Below, in pieces: positions 1-7,333 of a stretch of 64,000 nucleotides of DNA; position 1 is the stretch's first letter, and each line of letters starts with the position of its first letter. The notes below the pieces were generated by a model that was given only the letters and a program-made list of their open reading frames with translations, was not told the DNA's origin and made no database searches. The DNA is from Endozoicomonas sp. SCSIO W0465. Its GTDB lineage: Bacteria > Pseudomonadota > Gammaproteobacteria > Pseudomonadales > Endozoicomonadaceae. The position numbers were made by a program, and so were the translations under genes. The stretch is from contig NZ_CP092417.1 in assembly GCF_023716865.1 (NCBI RefSeq), forward strand, positions 2,582,001-2,646,000, written 5' to 3'.

Positions 1-522
1 AGCCTGATTCCGACAACCACAAGTGCAGATTTTTACTTCAGCTCTATGGGCCGTTACTTCAAATTCACCCGGTCTCCCTGGTTCAAACACCTGTCGTTCA
101 ATATATTTGACCGGCTCACTATCAAGAAGAGACGCCTGACATTTATTGCATTCTTTAACCGGAAGGTACTCAATATAGTCAGGGATATCGACCTGTTTAA
201 GACAAGTGCCCTGATGCCCTTTCTTTCCACCGGCTTTATTACCAGAAGACTGTCTCAGACTTTTAGGATTGGGTTTTTCATCCGATGGATCGGTACCTTT
301 ATCTGCGGAAAGGTCGTCAGAATGATCTGGAGAATTACTGTTTTTACAAGGTTTTTGATAACCATCAGACGATGGCGGCTTGCTGCTGTTTTGACTGTTC
401 TTGCCAACCTTTTCTTCCAATTCTCGACATCGCTCTTCCAGACAGGCAACTCTCATCCGCAGCTCTGCATTCTCTTTCAAGAGAATCTCAGCCGACATAG
501 TTGCGGGTAGTTCTGGAATCAT
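1..522 (-). CDS. tnpC: IS66 family transposase (TnpC), N-terminal 174 residues, partial
   Basis: The start codon is at 522 (MIPELPATMS). The N-terminus is a coiled-coil/leucine-rich segment followed by a SQNSSKPPSSDG motif, the usual IS66 TnpC N-terminal region, and a zinc-finger-like CNKCQ...CTCGC stretch. The DDE catalytic domain would be beyond the left edge. The protein matches the N-terminus encoded at 3575-4096 almost residue for residue. Family assignment is firm; whether the full gene is intact is unknown. Confidence 0.8.
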   Translation of the reverse strand, partial: MIPELPATMSAEILLKENAELRMRVACLEERCRELEEKVGKNSQNSSKPPSSDGYQKPCKNSNSPDHSDDLSADKGTDPSDEKPNPKSLRQSSGNKAGGKKGHQGTCLKQVDIPDYIEYLPVKECNKCQASLLDSEPVKYIERQVFEPGRPGEFEVTAHRAEVKICTCGCRNQA

Positions 523-611
523 GCTGGCGAATATTGTGGAAAAATGGTGCTTAAGAGGATGGTATAAAAATCAGAAAATTCCAGATTTATGTGGGGGTGC
601 TGAACAGTTAC
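1..611 (-). mobile_element. IS66-family element, 5' part, running off the left edge
   Basis: This is a nearly exact reverse-complement copy of the first ~600 bases of the IS66 element at 3487-5100. The visible terminus reads GTAAC (on the - strand) with an adjacent TTCAGCAC, typical of IS66 ends that start GTAA. It abuts a TonB-dependent receptor fragment at 612. The other end lies outside the window, so completeness and target duplication cannot be judged. Confidence 0.85.
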
Positions 612-727
612 ATGGCATCTATGTAGGTAAAGGTGGTACCTCAGGCGGTGGTGAGAGAACCCAATATGGTGTTGGTGGTGAGGTGATGGTTCCAGTTGTT
701 GAGGATTTGGAAGTTACCCTTGCCGGT
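612..727 (+). pseudogene. TonB-dependent receptor fragment, upstream part
   Basis: The reading frame CAT GGC ATC TAT GTA... encodes HGIYVGKGG...EVMVPVVEDLEVTLAG, in the style of beta-barrel strands of TonB-dependent receptors. The frame continues exactly after the IS1595 element at 728-1836 into RFDDYNDDSKTGSAF, giving the common barrel signature L-E-V-T-L-A-G-R-F-D-D-Y. The gene's plug domain and upstream barrel are cut off by the IS66 element ending at 611. In its intact form it would be an outer-membrane receptor for TonB-driven uptake of siderophores or similar ligands; here it is a dead fragment. Confidence 0.65.
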
Positions 728-1836
728 GGCTAAGTTACCGTTAATGGTTGAATCAGCTAAACTCCCATAAAATCTACGTTGTAGGGGAGTGATATGCAAT
801 CTGAACTCTTCCAGAATTTTATTGATTCCATTTCAACATTAACCAGTGAACAGCGAGACATTCTTAACAACTCGCTCCTTAGTACTCAAATAGAGGTTAC
901 CGAGGTAGTAGAAACCACTGACTCTGAACCTGTTTACAGTGAATCTATACCCAATAACGATAATGCAACACCTGACGTAGAAAAGAGCATACTTGCCCAA
1001 TTTGCCGAAAACCCCAGGTGCCCCAAATGCAAAAGCCATAGCGTTGGTCGCTGGGGCATACGAAATGGCCGACAGCGCTACCACTGCAAGACTTGCGACT
1101 CAACGTTTAACGCCTTTAGTGGAACGCCTTTGGCAAGGCTCAGGCACCCTGAAAAATGGAACAAGTACCTCGCAGGTATGACTCACTCTATGGTCTTGCG
1201 ACCAGCTGCTGCTGAGAATGCCATTGACTTGAAAACTGCGTTCCGCTGGCGTCACCGCTTTCTTGAAGTGATTAATAATGATCAAGCAGAAGAGCTTTGT
1301 GGCATTACTGAGCTTGATGAAACATTTTTCCGTGAATCCTTCAAAGGGCAAAGAGAAGGCCTTCCACGGCCAACCCGAAAGCGGGGTAATGATCCCAACA
1401 AAGCCCGAAAAGTCCCGGTAATGGTGGCTCGGGACCGTAATCGAAATACCGTTGACGGTGTATTAGAAAACGAAAGTGCTAATGAATTGTGCAGGCATTT
1501 AAATGGCCGCATATCGATACAGGCCACGGTCTGTGCGGATGCACACCTCGCTCACGAAAAACTTGCTGACAAGCTTGGATTTGTCTTCAAGGAGCTGGTG
1601 ACATCAGCAGGTCAACATGTTGTTGAAGGCATCTACCACATCCAGACTGTAAATTCTTATCACAGTCATTTAAAACGCTGGATTGGCGGCGTATTCCAAG
1701 GGGTTGCAACTCGTTACCTTCCCCATTATCTGGCCTGGAGGCGAGAACTGACGGCAGCAAAAAAATTAACTGTTGGCCGGTTGATCAGCAGAATTACTGA
1801 ACATTGGTGCTTCCAACCATTAACGGTAACTTAGCC
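728..1836 (+). mobile_element. IS1595-family element type A, copy 1
   Basis: The 1109-bp element has terminal inverted repeats starting GGCTAAGTTACCGTTAATGG at both ends. It is flanked by the direct repeat CTTGCCGGT (719-727 and 1837-1845), 9 bases, one more than the 8 usual for IS1595. An equal-length second copy with the same transposase is at 33444-34552. It interrupts a TonB-dependent receptor gene. Confidence 0.9.
794..1834 (+). CDS. IS1595 family transposase (type A)
   Basis: This 346-aa DDE transposase has an N-terminal zinc ribbon (C76-x2-C79 ... C98-x2-C101) followed by the ISXO2-like catalytic domain, with the first acidic residues in ITELDETFFRES and a later CADAHLAHE stretch. The start is preceded by AGGGGAGTGAT, a good ribosome-binding site. 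The stop lies in the right terminal repeat. It looks intact and is identical in sequence to the protein at 33510-34550, which suggests recent movement. Confidence 0.9.
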   Translation: MQSELFQNFIDSISTLTSEQRDILNNSLLSTQIEVTEVVETTDSEPVYSESIPNNDNATPDVEKSILAQFAENPRCPKCKSHSVGRWGIRNGRQRYHCKTCDSTFNAFSGTPLARLRHPEKWNKYLAGMTHSMVLRPAAAENAIDLKTAFRWRHRFLEVINNDQAEELCGITELDETFFRESFKGQREGLPRPTRKRGNDPNKARKVPVMVARDRNRNTVDGVLENESANELCRHLNGRISIQATVCADAHLAHEKLADKLGFVFKELVTSAGQHVVEGIYHIQTVNSYHSHLKRWIGGVFQGVATRYLPHYLAWRRELTAAKKLTVGRLISRITEHWCFQPLTVT

Positions 1837-2009
1837 CTTGCCGGTCGTTTTGATGATTACAATGATGACTCAAAAACCGGATCAGCATTTACGCCGAAGG
1901 CATCTTTTGCTTATCGTCCAGCCGATGTGTTGCTGGTCCGGGGCGGGGTTGGTAAGAGTTTCAGGGCCCCCGACATGCAACGTTTATTTGGAGGCACTTC
2001 AAAAGGCTT
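1837..2009 (+). pseudogene. TonB-dependent receptor fragment, downstream part
   Basis: In frame with the fragment at 612-727 once the IS at 728-1836 and one target repeat are removed. The translation LAGRFDDYND...TPKASFAYRPADVLLVRGGVGKSFRAPDMQRLFGG carries the well known TonB receptor barrel signature, in which a G-K-S-F-R-A-P segment follows a strand of the form L-L-V-R-G. It is then cut by the IS1595 element starting at 2010, and nothing of the C-terminal barrel is found downstream. Confidence 0.75.
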
Positions 2010-2275
2010 CCTGATTACCACTGATCGTACGTCATGACACAGGGAAAGATAATTTAAGAATATACGTGCAGCTTTTCATTCTTTATGTCTATAACCCGGT
2101 AAAGAAATAATAGAACCTCTCCAGTATTACCGGTGGAGCAGGCATCATGACGGCTTGTTCTCCAGATTATCAACTAAATTCGGTTTCATAACCGCTCCGA
2201 ACAAGCAAAGACCCACATCATCATTCGAAATAATGATATTAATACGTCAACTGACTTTCAATTATCGGTTGATGG

Positions 2276-3190
2276 CTAACCCGGTTTCCACTGGACGTCT
2301 GGCAGTTTGAGAAGTCGATCCGGCATCGGTGCTGTATTGACTGCAGCCCGACCTAGCCTTGAGATCATTGAAGGCATATCAAAACGCCGGTTAAACCGAT
2401 AGTTGAACTCTGATAGATAACGGCCCAGATGCTTGGGGTCGAGCTTATGGTAAGTACCGGTAATCGCTGTTTTCACGTTTCCCAGCATGGTATTTACCCA
2501 GGTGAACAACTCATTCTCCATGGATGCATGCCCACCACCGGTAATGATGGCTGTGTGCTGGCATCCGGCATCTTCAATACCCCGGAAACAGGACAAGCCA
2601 TCGCTGACGGCCCGGACACCCTTTTTCAGGGCATGTTCTGCCCACTCCTGAATGGTTTTTCGCCGGAAGTTATCAACGGCATTGAACTTCATGTAGATAG
2701 GGTGGTTATCAGCATCTGTCTGAACTGCGGCCACGAAGGGGGCTTTGTTCTCTGAGCCTCTGCCCCGGCGGCCTCCGTGGCGCTCTCCGCCCCAATAGGC
2801 GTCATCAATCTGAACAAAACCACTCAACTGCCAGCTGTTATCTCTTTCCATCATGACCTGCATGAGTTTGTGTTTCATGCGCAATGCGGCATTGTAGGAA
2901 ATGCCAAGTTGTCGATGAAGCGTCAGGCAAGAAATCCCCGCTTTATTCTGGGTGACGAGATAGATACCCAGAAACCAGGTAGCTAGAGGCAGCTTTGTTG
3001 AGTCAAAGATAGTGTTACTGGTAAGCGAGGTTTGGCAACGGCAGCAATTGCACTGGAATTCAGCTTTCCGGTGAAGCTTGCAGAAACTGCGGGAGCCACA
3101 CTTCGGGCATTGGAAGCCATCTGGCCAGCGCCAAGAGGACAGCGTGTTCTCACACTGCTCTTCACTGCCGTAATTAGCCAGAAATTGCAT
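2276..3190 (-). CDS. IS1595 family transposase (type B), N-terminus displaced by a MITE
   Basis: 304 aa as read from MQFLANYGSE. It contains a zinc ribbon (CPKCG...CNCCRC) and the ISXO2/IS1595 catalytic motif QIDDAYWGGERHGG. The clean copy at 54515-55471 starts 14 codons further upstream at MCKNTIQFQ, and there the SD GGAGGT lies just ahead. In this copy the MITE at 3225-3384 separates that start and SD from the body of the gene, so translation would have to begin at an internal ATG. Activity of this copy is doubtful. Confidence 0.85.
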   Translation of the reverse strand: MQFLANYGSEEQCENTLSSWRWPDGFQCPKCGSRSFCKLHRKAEFQCNCCRCQTSLTSNTIFDSTKLPLATWFLGIYLVTQNKAGISCLTLHRQLGISYNAALRMKHKLMQVMMERDNSWQLSGFVQIDDAYWGGERHGGRRGRGSENKAPFVAAVQTDADNHPIYMKFNAVDNFRRKTIQEWAEHALKKGVRAVSDGLSCFRGIEDAGCQHTAIITGGGHASMENELFTWVNTMLGNVKTAITGTYHKLDPKHLGRYLSEFNYRFNRRFDMPSMISRLGRAAVNTAPMPDRLLKLPDVQWKPG

Positions 3191-3224
3191 AATGCCAAGG
3201 CCTTTTTGGAACTGAATGGTGTTT

Positions 3225-3384
3225 GGCTCTTGTAGGATTTCAGACTGCTACTGGGTTGAACATTGCTGAAGCCCTTTATCTACAAAGGTTGTCAGCATAT
3301 TGTCCGGTAATGTTGCCCAATCCTTGTTTTTCGTGACCTACAGTCAGTTTTCACTGTAGAGCAGTTCGTAATCAAAATAGAGCC
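3225..3384. repeat. MITE-like element, divergent member of a 3-copy family
   Basis: 160 bp with terminal inverted repeats GGCTCTTGTAGGATT / GGCTCTATTTTGATT and an 8-bp target duplication TGGTGTTT (3217-3224, 3385-3392). It has no coding capacity. Read in one orientation it aligns along its length with the reverse complement of the near-identical copies at 59405-59563 and 62828-62986, most clearly at both ends (CAGACTGCT... and GAGCAGT..GTAA). The sequence without it is seen in the sister IS at 54436-55737. Confidence 0.85.
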
Positions 3385-3486
3385 TGGTGTTTTTACACAT
3401 CAGTTTTACCTCCAAAACACATGACTATCGACGTTTATTATAGCAGCTGGCTCACGACGTAGGGTCGGTGGTAATCAGGAATTTCT

Positions 3487-5100
3487 GTAACTGTTCAGCA
3501 CCCCCACATAAATCTGGAATTTTTGATTTTTATACCATCCTCTTAAGCACCATTTTTCCACAATATTCGCCAGCATGATTCCAGAACTACCCGCAACTAT
3601 GTCGGCTGAGATTCTCTTGAAAGAGAATGCAGAGCTGCGGATGAGAGTTGCCTGTCTGGAAGAGCGATGTCGAGAATTGGAAGAAAAGGTTGGCAAGAAC
3701 AGTCAAAACAGCAGCAAGCCGCCATCGTCTGATGGTTATCAAAAACCTTGTAAAAACAGTAATTCTCCAGATCATTCTGACGACCTTTCCGCAGATAAAG
3801 GTACCGATCCATCGGATGAAAAACCCAATCCTAAAAGTCTGAGACAGTCTTCTGGTAATAAAGCCGGTGGAAAGAAAGGGCATCAGGGCACTTGTCTTAA
3901 ACAGGTCGATATCCCTGACTATATTGAGTACCTTCCGGTTAAAGAATGCAATAAATGTCAGGCGTCTCTTCTTGATAGTGAGCCGGTCAAATATATTGAA
4001 CGACAGGTGTTTGAACCAGGGAGACCGGGTGAATTTGAAGTAACGGCCCATAGAGCTGAAGTAAAAATCTGCACTTGTGGTTGTCGGAATCAGGCTGAAT
4101 TCCCGGAAGGTGTTACCGCTGCCGCACAATATGGCTCAGCCACACAGGCTATGGCCGTCTATCTTAACCAATACCATTTCCTGCCTTTTAAGCGCGTGTC
4201 AGAGTATTTTAATACTCTCTATAAAATGAGTGTAAGTGCAGGCACTGTCGCCAATTTTGTGGCCAGAACCTATGAAAATCTGGCTTCTACTGAAGAGGTT
4301 ATTCGTGACGCCTTGCGGGAATCGTCTGTTGCCGGAGCCGATGAAACGGGTATGCGGGCCGAGGGCTCTTTGCACTGGCTACACGTTATGCGGGATGAAC
4401 AATGGACGCTCTACTACTTGTCTGAAAAGCGAGGTCGTGAGGCCATGGACACGATGGGCATACTGCTAACATTTGCAGGCGTTCTGGTTCATGATCATTG
4501 GAAATCCTATTTTGCATATGCGGCAACTCACGTACTTTGCAATGCCCATCACCTGAGGGAGCTTTTGGGTGTTGTTGATAGGGACAGCAATCAACTGGCA
4601 ACTGGCGTTGCGATTGATGAAGCTACTGAGGCTTTCCTGGCATTACTGCAAGGGCTTTAAGACCATAGGTATGCTACAGATGCCAAGTGTTGTCTGTGAA
4701 CGAATCGAGAAGATTTATGACCGGTTGCTTCAGCGGGCTCTAATGAAAGAAGTCGTCTATATGGAGAAGCAACGAGAGGAGCTTAAGCGCAAGAAAGTCA
4801 AGAATACTAAAGCTTACAATCTCTTCAAACGACTCACTGAGTTCAAGGCTGAGACACTGCGCTTCATGTCAGATTTTACCATTCCCTTCGATAACAATGG
4901 CAGTGAGCGGGATGTTCGAATGGCCAAGTTAAAGCAGAAAATCTCAGGCTGCTTCAGGAGTGCAGACGGTGGTTCTATGTTTGCACGGATTCGCAGCTAT
5001 TTGTCGTCTGCCAGAAAACAGGGAATGGACATATATCAATCACTTCATAGAGCTGTTCGGAATTACTGTAATATGCCTTTGCTCAGTGCTGAATAGTTAC
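3487..5100 (+). mobile_element. IS66-family element (tnpC only)
   Basis: 1614 bp with inverted ends GTAACTGTTCAGCAC / GTAACTATTCAGCAC. There are no tnpA/tnpB accessory genes. Left flank (GAATTTCT) and right flank (CCCAGGCT) differ, so the 8-bp duplication typical of IS66 is absent. It truncates a phage gene on its right and lies 7 bp from the IS1595 element on its left. Confidence 0.85.
3575..5096 (+). pseudogene. tnpC: IS66 transposase (TnpC), frame broken near 4650
   Basis: The first part (3575-4660, 361 aa) has the coiled-coil N-terminus, the zinc-binding CNKC...CTCG segment, and DDE-domain motifs GADETGMRAEGS and HDHWKSYF...NAHHLREL. It ends early at ...LLQGL. The C-terminal part, including the catalytic-glutamate region FDNNGSERDVRMAKLKQK, continues in the +1 frame up to 5096. 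IS66 transposases are normally about 500 aa, so the two parts add up to one protein split by a frameshift around 4640-4660. Decay seems likelier than programmed recoding because IS66 does not normally use it. Confidence 0.75.
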
Positions 5101-5166
5101 CCCAGGCTTAAGAAACGGATGGGCGTCGATCTGGAGTTTTGTGACCAGCAGGGAAACCGGCTGTAA
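5101..5166 (+). pseudogene. C-terminal tail of a phage gene truncated by IS66
   Basis: An open frame entering from the IS66 end encodes RLKKRMGVDLEFCDQQGNRL then TAA, 3 bases before the next gene. Tight packing with the following phage genes suggests it is the 3' end of the preceding prophage structural gene. Too little remains to name it. Confidence 0.4.
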
Positions 5167-5169
5167 GCT

Positions 5170-5826
5170 ATGAAGGTTACCGCCATCATCCAGCGGGTTC
5201 GAAATCTGCTTCAGGACAATACCGCTGTTCCCAGGTGGAGCAATAACGATCTGCTGGATGCCTATAACGAAGCGCTGCTGGCAGTGGTGCAGAACCGGCC
5301 TGATGTGAACTCGCAGTTATTGGCCTTTACCTGCCAGGCTCAGGTTGTGCAATCGCTCCCTCCAGGTACTTACCGGTTGTTGGATATTGTGGATAACCCC
5401 TCCACAGGCAGAACGGTGATTGCCACCACCCGCAGTTCACTGGATAGCCTATTGCCCAACTGGACGACTGCTGCTGGTGAGTCTGTAGAGCAGTATGTCT
5501 ACGACCAGAAAAGCCCATCGGTTTTTTATGTGTACCCTGTGCCCCCTGCAGATCATCAGCTCAATCTGCTGGTCAGTCAGGCACCCGCACGAATAGTGAT
5601 GACCAATTTTGACACTGACACCCAGCTATTCAGCTTTGATGAGCTATGGCTGAACCCGGTGATCAACTACATGCTGTTCAGGGCATTCAGCATGGATATG
5701 GAAACGGAAGCCAATATGCAGCAGGCCCAGAGTTACCTGGCCATGTTTGCCAATGACCTGGGGTTGAAGTGGAACGTGGATCAAATGTTCCGGCAGATGC
5801 TTCAGGGCAGCATCGGGGAGAACTAA
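5170..5826 (+). CDS. Phage adaptor-like structural protein (DUF6682-type, putative)
   Basis: 218 aa, acidic, no signal peptide or membrane segment. The N-terminus (TAIIQRVRNLLQD...WSNNDLLDAYNEALLAVVQNRPDV) has the pattern of phage head-to-tail adaptor proteins, where a short helical segment precedes W-x(3)-L-L-x-A-x-N-E-A. The middle contains FYVYPVPPADHQLNLLVSQAPA, a beta-rich part also seen in such proteins. It is the first complete gene of a tightly packed + strand phage cluster; the next gene follows after 0 bases. From family knowledge the role would be in joining the portal to the tail; the specific assignment is by pattern only. Confidence 0.55.
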   Translation: MKVTAIIQRVRNLLQDNTAVPRWSNNDLLDAYNEALLAVVQNRPDVNSQLLAFTCQAQVVQSLPPGTYRLLDIVDNPSTGRTVIATTRSSLDSLLPNWTTAAGESVEQYVYDQKSPSVFYVYPVPPADHQLNLLVSQAPARIVMTNFDTDTQLFSFDELWLNPVINYMLFRAFSMDMETEANMQQAQSYLAMFANDLGLKWNVDQMFRQMLQGSIGEN

Positions 5827-6432
5827 ATGGAACTGGACGCCTACCTTTCCCGAATCCGCCCTTATGCCAAGGGCTGTCCAGATCAGGTGATCCGTAACTA
5901 CCTGATTATTGTCCTGCGGGATATTTGCCACCGGGCAAACCTTTGGCGGCATCATAACAAACTGTTTATGGTAGAGGGCATCAAGGACTATACCTTGACT
6001 TCCCCCGCGGGCACTGAGATCGCCACAGTGCAGAACATTTTACGAGAAGATGGTACCCGACTGGAAAGCCGTGACCTGCTGCCTCCTTACCTTTCTGCTG
6101 GAACCCCTTACTACTATCGCCACTTTCAGACCACGGCATTGCACGTTGCCCCGATCCCTGACAAGGATGTAATGCACGACATTGAGCTGACACTGATGCC
6201 AGCCTTTGATGCCACCTTAGTACCGGACGACTTGGCCAATCTTACCTTTGAGTTTGCCTGCTGGGGTGTACTGGCGGATCTGCAAATGATGCCGGACGAG
6301 CCCTGGACCAACCCGCAACTGTCGGAAGTGAACCGGCAGAAGTATGAGCGGGAATTGAACAAGAAACGTATCCGTGGGTTGGTCGGCGTCAGCAGTGGCG
6401 AGCAATCGGTGACAAGAAGGAGATTTATCTGA
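5827..6432 (+). CDS. Second phage adaptor/tail-connector-like protein (putative)
   Basis: 201 aa, beginning MELDAYLSRIRPYAKGCPDQVIRNYLIIVLRDIC. It has the same general plan as its upstream neighbour: an N-terminal helical pair, a middle with a short beta region (KLFMVEGIKDYTLT), then a C-terminal helical part ending in a basic tail (TRRRFI). Similar paired adaptor-like genes are common in tail-connector regions. Start directly follows the previous stop (AACTAAATGG) and its stop overlaps the next ATG (TGATG), so the genes are translationally coupled. Function by position and pattern, not by a diagnostic motif. Confidence 0.5.
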   Translation: MELDAYLSRIRPYAKGCPDQVIRNYLIIVLRDICHRANLWRHHNKLFMVEGIKDYTLTSPAGTEIATVQNILREDGTRLESRDLLPPYLSAGTPYYYRHFQTTALHVAPIPDKDVMHDIELTLMPAFDATLVPDDLANLTFEFACWGVLADLQMMPDEPWTNPQLSEVNRQKYERELNKKRIRGLVGVSSGEQSVTRRRFI

Positions 6433-6788
6433 TGGCTGTGACCGAGGTGAATCTTGAACCCCATATCCGGGGCAATAATATCAGTTTGCCCATTGAGTTC
6501 CGGAAAAATGGTCTGCCTGTGGATTACACCGGCTGGACGTTGATTTTTTCCATGAAGTATCACCCGTTACAGAGTTATGATGAAGTGGCGTTACGCAAGG
6601 AGATCTTTGTTACCGGCAGTGAGGCGACGCTGGATATTACTCCGGAGGATACCCGCAACCTGGCAACCCAGAAATTTTATTACGACCTGCAACTGGTATC
6701 ACCGGATGCAGGCGAAGTGCAGACCGTCATGACCGGACGGTGGCAGCTGTTGGCCAGCGTTACTCATAACGTGGAGCTGTCGTCGTAA
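6432..6788 (+). CDS. Small phage tail-module protein, function unknown
   Basis: 118 aa, predicted mainly beta (NLEPHIRGNNISLPIEFRKNGLPVDYTGWTLIFSMKY). The pattern resembles the N-terminal immunoglobulin-like domains of some baseplate upper proteins, in which R-G-N or R-G-D precedes two strands and a G-W-T-L/I-x-F strand. The ribosome-binding site AAGGAG sits 8 bases upstream of the start inside the previous gene, and stop and start overlap at both ends (TGATG, TAATG). I do not recognise a named family. Confidence 0.5.
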   Translation: MAVTEVNLEPHIRGNNISLPIEFRKNGLPVDYTGWTLIFSMKYHPLQSYDEVALRKEIFVTGSEATLDITPEDTRNLATQKFYYDLQLVSPDAGEVQTVMTGRWQLLASVTHNVELSS

Positions 6789-7333
6789 TGGATAACAGCA
6801 GTTACCAGCCCATCGTCCTGCATCTGGATGATAACCATGATGTGATTCAGGTTACTGTGGAGGAAGTGGTCAGGCCAATCACTGTCCACCTTGGCCCCTT
6901 TCTGAGCTGGGAACAGATCACGGATAAACCGGATTCATTCCCGCCCGGTAGCCACTACCACGATGCCAGTGAGATTGATGGTCTTGCCGATGCTCTGGAC
7001 AAAAAACTCGATGACGCGCCCATTGATGGCAAGCAGTATGCCAGACGTTTACGGCGCTGGGAGTTGGTGGATGGCCTGCCAGATCAGGCCGGACACGATG
7101 GTAAGGCACTGGTCACTGATGGAACTACGGCAAGCTGGCAGGTGCAGACAGGAAGCTCAGGTGGTAGTTCTGGCGATGTCGAAGAAGCCCCGCAGGATGG
7201 TCAGCTTTATTTCCGACATAACGGTGCATGGACCGCAGTCAGCGACACCTTTCTGGAAACCACACCCGTTGGATTAACAGCATTGTGGGATGGTTCGGCA
7301 ATCGCACCCACCGGCAGGATGGCTGGAGTGTGA
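6788..7333 (+). CDS. Tail fibre, N-terminal part ending at a +1 frame break
   Basis: As read it is 181 aa ending ...DGSAIAPTGRMAGV. Early residues are beta-rich (QPIVLHLDDNHDVIQVTVEEVVRPITVHLG) and then comes a segment with SHYHDASEIDGLADALDKKLDD, a motif frequent in phage tail fibre shafts. Near the C-terminus TPVGLTALWDGSAIAP is the first half of a phage tail-collar domain; its second half, P-A-G-W-L-E-C-D-G, is encoded in the +1 frame from 7311. Joining the frames at GCA CCC (A) CCG gives a continuous 715-aa protein over 6788-8936. Either one base was inserted or the join is recoded. Confidence 0.65.
   Translation: MDNSSYQPIVLHLDDNHDVIQVTVEEVVRPITVHLGPFLSWEQITDKPDSFPPGSHYHDASEIDGLADALDKKLDDAPIDGKQYARRLRRWELVDGLPDQAGHDGKALVTDGTTASWQVQTGSSGGSSGDVEEAPQDGQLYFRHNGAWTAVSDTFLETTPVGLTALWDGSAIAPTGRMAGV

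Larger units (their letters stand above)
2010..3479 (-). mobile_element. IS1595-family element type B, copy 1, carrying a nested MITE
   Basis: Ends are CCTGATTACCACTGATCGTA on the left and the complement of CCTGATTACCACCGACCCTA on the right. Length is 1470; subtracting the 160-bp MITE and its 8-bp repeat gives 1302, the same as the clean copy at 54436-55737. The flanks (AAAGGCTT and AATTTCTG) do not match, so no target duplication is seen; the element sits at a deletion or recombination junction between the receptor fragment and an IS66. Confidence 0.85.

Noticed and set aside
4960..5166. Open frame crossing the IS66 right end
   Set aside because: Its first two thirds are out-of-frame IS66 sequence. 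Only the last 20 codons (5101-5166) could be real, and they are listed as a gene remnant.
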